64,000 bases of DNA from Candidatus Paraburkholderia kirkii. Its GTDB lineage: Bacteria > Pseudomonadota > Gammaproteobacteria > Burkholderiales > Burkholderiaceae. Under the pieces are notes generated by a model. That model did not search any database, was not told the origin of the DNA, and saw nothing but the letters and a program-made list of their open reading frames with translations. Each line of letters starts with the position of its first letter. Positions within the stretch are counted from its first letter, which is position 1. Position numbers and translations under genes: made by a program. The stretch spans positions 1-64,000 of the forward strand of contig LFKV01000007.1 of the NCBI GenBank assembly GCA_001189345.1, given 5' to 3'. Shown here piece after piece: positions 61,100 to 64,000 of this stretch.

Positions 61100-62273
61100 T
61101 TACTTCGTCTTCGCCGCGCCGATTTCGCGGTCCCACTTCTGGAACGCCGCGACCATCGCCTGCGCGTTGAGCGGCACGACGTGCGGACGGTCGGCGAGCA
61201 GCTTCGCGTACTCGGGCCGGCCGAACTTCTGGATCACTTCCTGGCTCTTCGCCGACGCCGCGGAAAGCGGCACGTCCTTGACCGCGGGACCCGGATAGAA
61301 GTAGCCGTCGTCATACGTGAGCGCCTGCTGCGCCGGCTCGAGCATGAAGTTCATCAGCTTGTAGAGCACGTCGAGCTTTTCCTTCGGCACGCCCTTGGGA
61401 ATCACCATGTAGTGGGCGTCGTTGACCCAGGTCATGTTGTCGAAGGCCTGCACCTTGAACTCGGCGGGCACGATGCCGAGCGCGCGCGGGTTGTGATGTC
61501 CCAGCCCGTCACGGTGACGGTCATGTCGCGCGTGCCCTCGCCGAGTTCCTTCATCACGGCCAACGTGCCGCCCGGGTAGTACGGAATGCAGTCGTTGAGC
61601 TGCTTGAGGAACGCCCAGGTCTTGTCCCAGCCGTTGACCGGATCCATCGGGTCCTTGTCGCCGAGCACGTACGGCAGGCCCATCAGGAAAGTGCGGCCCG
61701 GGCCGGAGTTCGCCGGGCGCGCATAGATCAGCTTGTTGGGATGCGCCTTGCACCATGCGAGCAGTTGATCCGGCGTCTTCGGAACGTCGGTGACCTTGGC
61801 CGGGTTGTATTCGGGCAGCGGACCCGCGGGCATGTACGTGACTTCGAGACCGTAGCCCTGCGCGATGTCCTGCATCTTGCGCGGGCCGGGCGCGTACTTG
61901 TCGAGCACGCCGGGGAACGCCTTCGCCTAATCGGGCAGCAGCTTTTCCCACAGACCTTGCTGGATGCCGGCCGCCAGCGCGTCGGTGCCCGTCACGATGA
62001 GATCGATGTCCGAGCGGCCTGCCGCCTGCATTGCCTTGATCTTGCCGGCAGCTGCGGCGCCGGCGCATTCGTGAAGGTGATGCTGGACACCAGATTCGGG
62101 TATTTGGCCTTGAAGGCCTCGAAGCCCTTTTGCGTCAGTTGCAGATTGCCTGCGACGTCGACGATGTTGATCGATACGGGATCGGCCGCGCGTGCCGCGC
62201 TCATGCCGAACGCTGCGCTAACGGCGACGCAAACCGCAGCCAGTTTCACTGACAGTCCTGCCTTGAAAGCCAT
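61100..62273 (-). pseudogene. Extracellular solute-binding protein of the ABC importer, frameshifts and nonsense
   Basis: The periplasmic receptor, with signal peptide VKLAAVCVAVSAAFGMSAAR-A and SINIVDVAGNLQLTQKGFEA. A frameshift near 62052 precedes SDIDLIVTGTDALAAGIQQG-like sequence. A TAG at 61927-61929 interrupts after LLPD. GLEVTYMPAGPLPEYNPAKV and RTFLMGLPYVLGDKDPMDPV follow, then another change near 61492 before LGIVPAEFKVQAFDNMTWVN. It resembles polyamine/iron/aminoethylphosphonate-type binding proteins; the ligand cannot be told. The relatives of this gene order are often next to GntR regulators. Confidence 0.87.
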
Positions 62274-63086
62274 GTTGTCTCCTCACTTCTCTCGCAACCA
62301 CAGGTCGGGAAGAGGTCCGGTCGCATCGTCGATGTCGGTCGATTGTTTCGAGCGCCGGCCTGTTTGTGCTTCGTTCTTTTTTGCTTCGTTCTGTTTCGCT
62401 GGTCTTCACGGCGCCGGCATGCGCCTCCGGTTATTCGCGTGTCTCGTTCCGCGTGGGTCCTCGTTGCTTCTGGAAGCTGAAAAATAGCTAACGGAGTTAT
62501 CGGATGTCAAGCAAATCACGCCCCGCCGGCGTGTTACCGAAACGCCCGAAACGCGTTTTTTCCTTCTGCTGATCGCGAGTTGCAGGTTGTTCTCGGGATA
62601 TACCCCGAGCGCGTGTTACCTCCCTCTTTTACCCGCTTTTAACTGGAGTTTCCACGCGTTTTCCTGCGGTTTTCCCTGCGTGCTGCGGGACGGGCGAATA
62701 GCCCGCGCGTTGCACTTTCGATGGCGGTCCGCGCCTCGGTGACGGAAAATTCAGGAGGGCAGGATCGGACCAATGCTGGCAAGGTTCGAAAGCGGCTCGG
62801 CGCGCTTTACTTCGTCCGCCTGACCTTACCTCTTGCCGCAGTCGAGTTCGATTGGGGGTCGCGCACGTTCAAAATGCCGCGCTTTCCGCCAACATGCCAG
62901 ACAACTCGCCGGTCAAATGGTCCGTGAGCGTTGCTCCACAATCATGACGGAATCGCGAAATCTCGCTGATTCGCCGGGAATTGTGAATGACAGTAGTCAC
63001 AATTTTGTCAAACAACTTTACAGTAATGGAAAAGACCGGCATGCAAAGAGCCGAGGTTGTGTGACAACTGCCTCGCACAGACGCGC
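62274..63086. other. 813-bp region without a supported gene
   Basis: It lies between the binding-protein gene and the GntR regulator, both on the minus strand. It should contain the importer promoter near 62280-62500. A partial tandem repeat of TGCTTCGTTCT is at about 62367-62392. The stretch 62990-63060 is AT-richer than the surroundings. Open frames on the plus strand (for example around 62721-63213) lack coding character. It may be the remains of a deleted gene. Confidence 0.5.
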
Positions 63087-63914
63087 TCAATCCCCGAACA
63101 TGCGTTCGAGCGCGTTCTCGAGATGCGCATTCATCGCCCGCCCGGCGCGCGCGGGGTCCTTCGCCCTGATGGCTTCGAGCACTTCGAGATGCTCCCGCTG
63201 CACGAGCCGTTGACGCTCCTTCACGAGCGACAGACTGCGCGATAGGTTCATGCTGAACACGACCTGCTCCTCGATGGACGACAGCATCGTGACGAAGAAC
63301 TGATTCCTGGAGGCCCGCGCCACGGCGAGATGGAAGGCGAAATCGTCCTGCGCGCCGATGCCCTGCTGCGCCTCGACAATGCGCTCCAGTCGATCCCAGG
63401 CGTCCTGAATCGCGGGAATGTCTTCTTCCTCGGCCTTGACGGCCGCGAGTTCTGCCGCACCCGATTCCATGATCACGCGAAATTCATAGCAACGGCGAAT
63501 GTCAGACAGCGTTTCGAGCGGAGCGAAGCGGCGCACGTCCGGATCGGGCCGGCGCCCGACGATCGTGCCCGAGCCGCGCCGCGTTACGATGATGCCGTCG
63601 GCGCGCAGACGCGCGAGCGCCTCGCGCACGGTCGGCCGCAAGGTGGCAAAGTGTTCGGCGAGCGCGTGCTCCGTCAGGAGCCGCTCGCCCTCCTTGAACT
63701 CGCCTTCGACGATGCTGTTGAGGATGTCGCTGTAGATCCGGTCGGCGAGGCCGGATGCCTTACGCTCGTTTATGTTCGCGCGGGACGTGCCTGTCGGGGA
63801 GGAGAACGATTGTAAGGCAGATTCTTGCCGGCAAGACAAGTGCGGCAACGGTGGTCTTACGAATGCAAAATGCCGCATGCAACTTGCCGGCAGTGCGTAA
63901 ATGTGGAAAGGCAA
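63087..63914 (-). CDS. GntR/FadR family transcriptional regulator
   Basis: An intact regulator with an N-terminal winged HTH (SGLADRIYSDILNSIVEGEF, LTEHALAEHFATLRPTVREA, LARLRADGIIVTRRGSGTIV) and a C-terminal FCD ligand domain (RRCYEFRVIMESGAAELAAV, DDFAFHLAVARASRNQFFVT, QREHLEVLEAIRAKDPARAG). The HTH reads FATLRPTV where FGVSRPTV is common. The true start is uncertain; the first conserved residues begin about 50 codons after ATG 63914. Upstream of the dead importer, which it probably regulated. Confidence 0.85.
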   Translation of the reverse strand: MPFHIYALPASCMRHFAFVRPPLPHLSCRQESALQSFSSPTGTSRANINERKASGLADRIYSDILNSIVEGEFKEGERLLTEHALAEHFATLRPTVREALARLRADGIIVTRRGSGTIVGRRPDPDVRRFAPLETLSDIRRCYEFRVIMESGAAELAAVKAEEEDIPAIQDAWDRLERIVEAQQGIGAQDDFAFHLAVARASRNQFFVTMLSSIEEQVVFSMNLSRSLSLVKERQRLVQREHLEVLEAIRAKDPARAGRAMNAHLENALERMFGD

Positions 63915-63939
63915 GAAAAAGGCGCGCCGCGGCGCGCCC
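63914..63939 (-). terminator. Terminator of the gene at the right edge
   Basis: On the minus strand GGCGCGCC-GC-GGCGCGCC (63921-63938) is followed by a T-run (A at 63916-63920). It lies 21 bases after the stop codon of the gene entering from the right edge. Confidence 0.75.
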
Positions 63940-63959
63940 TTCGACCAGACTGCCGGCCC

Positions 63960-64000
63960 CTACAGCGAAAGCAGCTTGCGCGCCTCCTTCGCGGTCACCA
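63960..64000 (-). CDS. Partial gene, C terminus only
   Basis: The last twelve residues VTAKEARKLLSL and a TAG stop (63960-63962) are visible, followed by a good terminator. The gene continues beyond the window. The product cannot be assigned from so short a segment. Confidence 0.6.
   Translation of the reverse strand, partial: VTAKEARKLLSL

Overview
The window reads as a Burkholderia sensu lato chromosome (Caballeronia/Paraburkholderia type). The DNA is GC-rich, there is a phaC-phaA-phaB-phaR locus, an mprF-acvB pair, pobA, and Burkholderia-like serB, rimO, rluD and bamD. Its outstanding property is decay. About half of the recognisable genes carry frameshifts, nonsense codons, internal deletions or truncations, while long housekeeping genes beside them are clean (rimO, rluD, bamD, the DinG-like helicase, mprF, metC). 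Together with several insertion sequences at gene breakpoints, this suggests a host-restricted lineage undergoing genome reduction. The leaf-nodule Candidatus Burkholderia/Caballeronia symbionts are the obvious known comparison, but that placement is inference.

Layout. 1-2397: IS2-group element (copy 1) nested in an IS66 remnant. 2398-9831: broken AsmA-like protein, broken fetAB exporter, two broken VOC proteins, an intact hybrid histidine kinase, a broken response regulator and a truncated kinase. 9832-11184: IS2-group copy 2, abutting serB. 11234-17663: serB, metC, a lipoprotein, a broken thiolase, a sugar kinase and rimO. 17766-23121: higBA toxin-antitoxin joined to a truncated phaR, then broken phaB, intact phaA and broken phaC. 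23439-31068: broken pgeF, then rluD, bamD, the DinG-like helicase, a small DUF465 protein, a shortened Gln-rich protein and a truncated tex. 31069-32299: IS2-group copy 3, 5'-truncated. 32300-37069: truncated ECF sigma gene with a small lipoprotein, a broken secreted protein and a broken AraC regulator, then an intact aldo/keto reductase and pobA. 37131-49399: mostly pseudogenes (glycogen debranching enzyme, AcpA-type phosphatase, RidA, LysR, epimerase, Ldh2-type dehydrogenase, M20 peptidase, penicillin acylase), with an intact TauE-type exporter. 49529-54400: two small intact genes, then acvB and mprF. 54781-58219: broken lipoproteins, a broken LuxR-type regulator, an intact receiver protein and a broken aldose epimerase. 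58282-63914: a four-gene ABC importer, all pseudogenes, with an apparently intact GntR regulator. The window ends inside another minus-strand gene.

Functional reading. Translation, outer-membrane assembly, serine and sulfur amino acid metabolism and aminoacyl-phospholipid remodelling are kept. PHA storage, carbohydrate handling, nutrient import and several regulators are lost. Three processes recur: short tandem duplications of 9-22 bp, C-to-T type nonsense changes, and rearrangements ending at IS2-group copies. I saw no tRNA, rRNA, CRISPR array or prophage.
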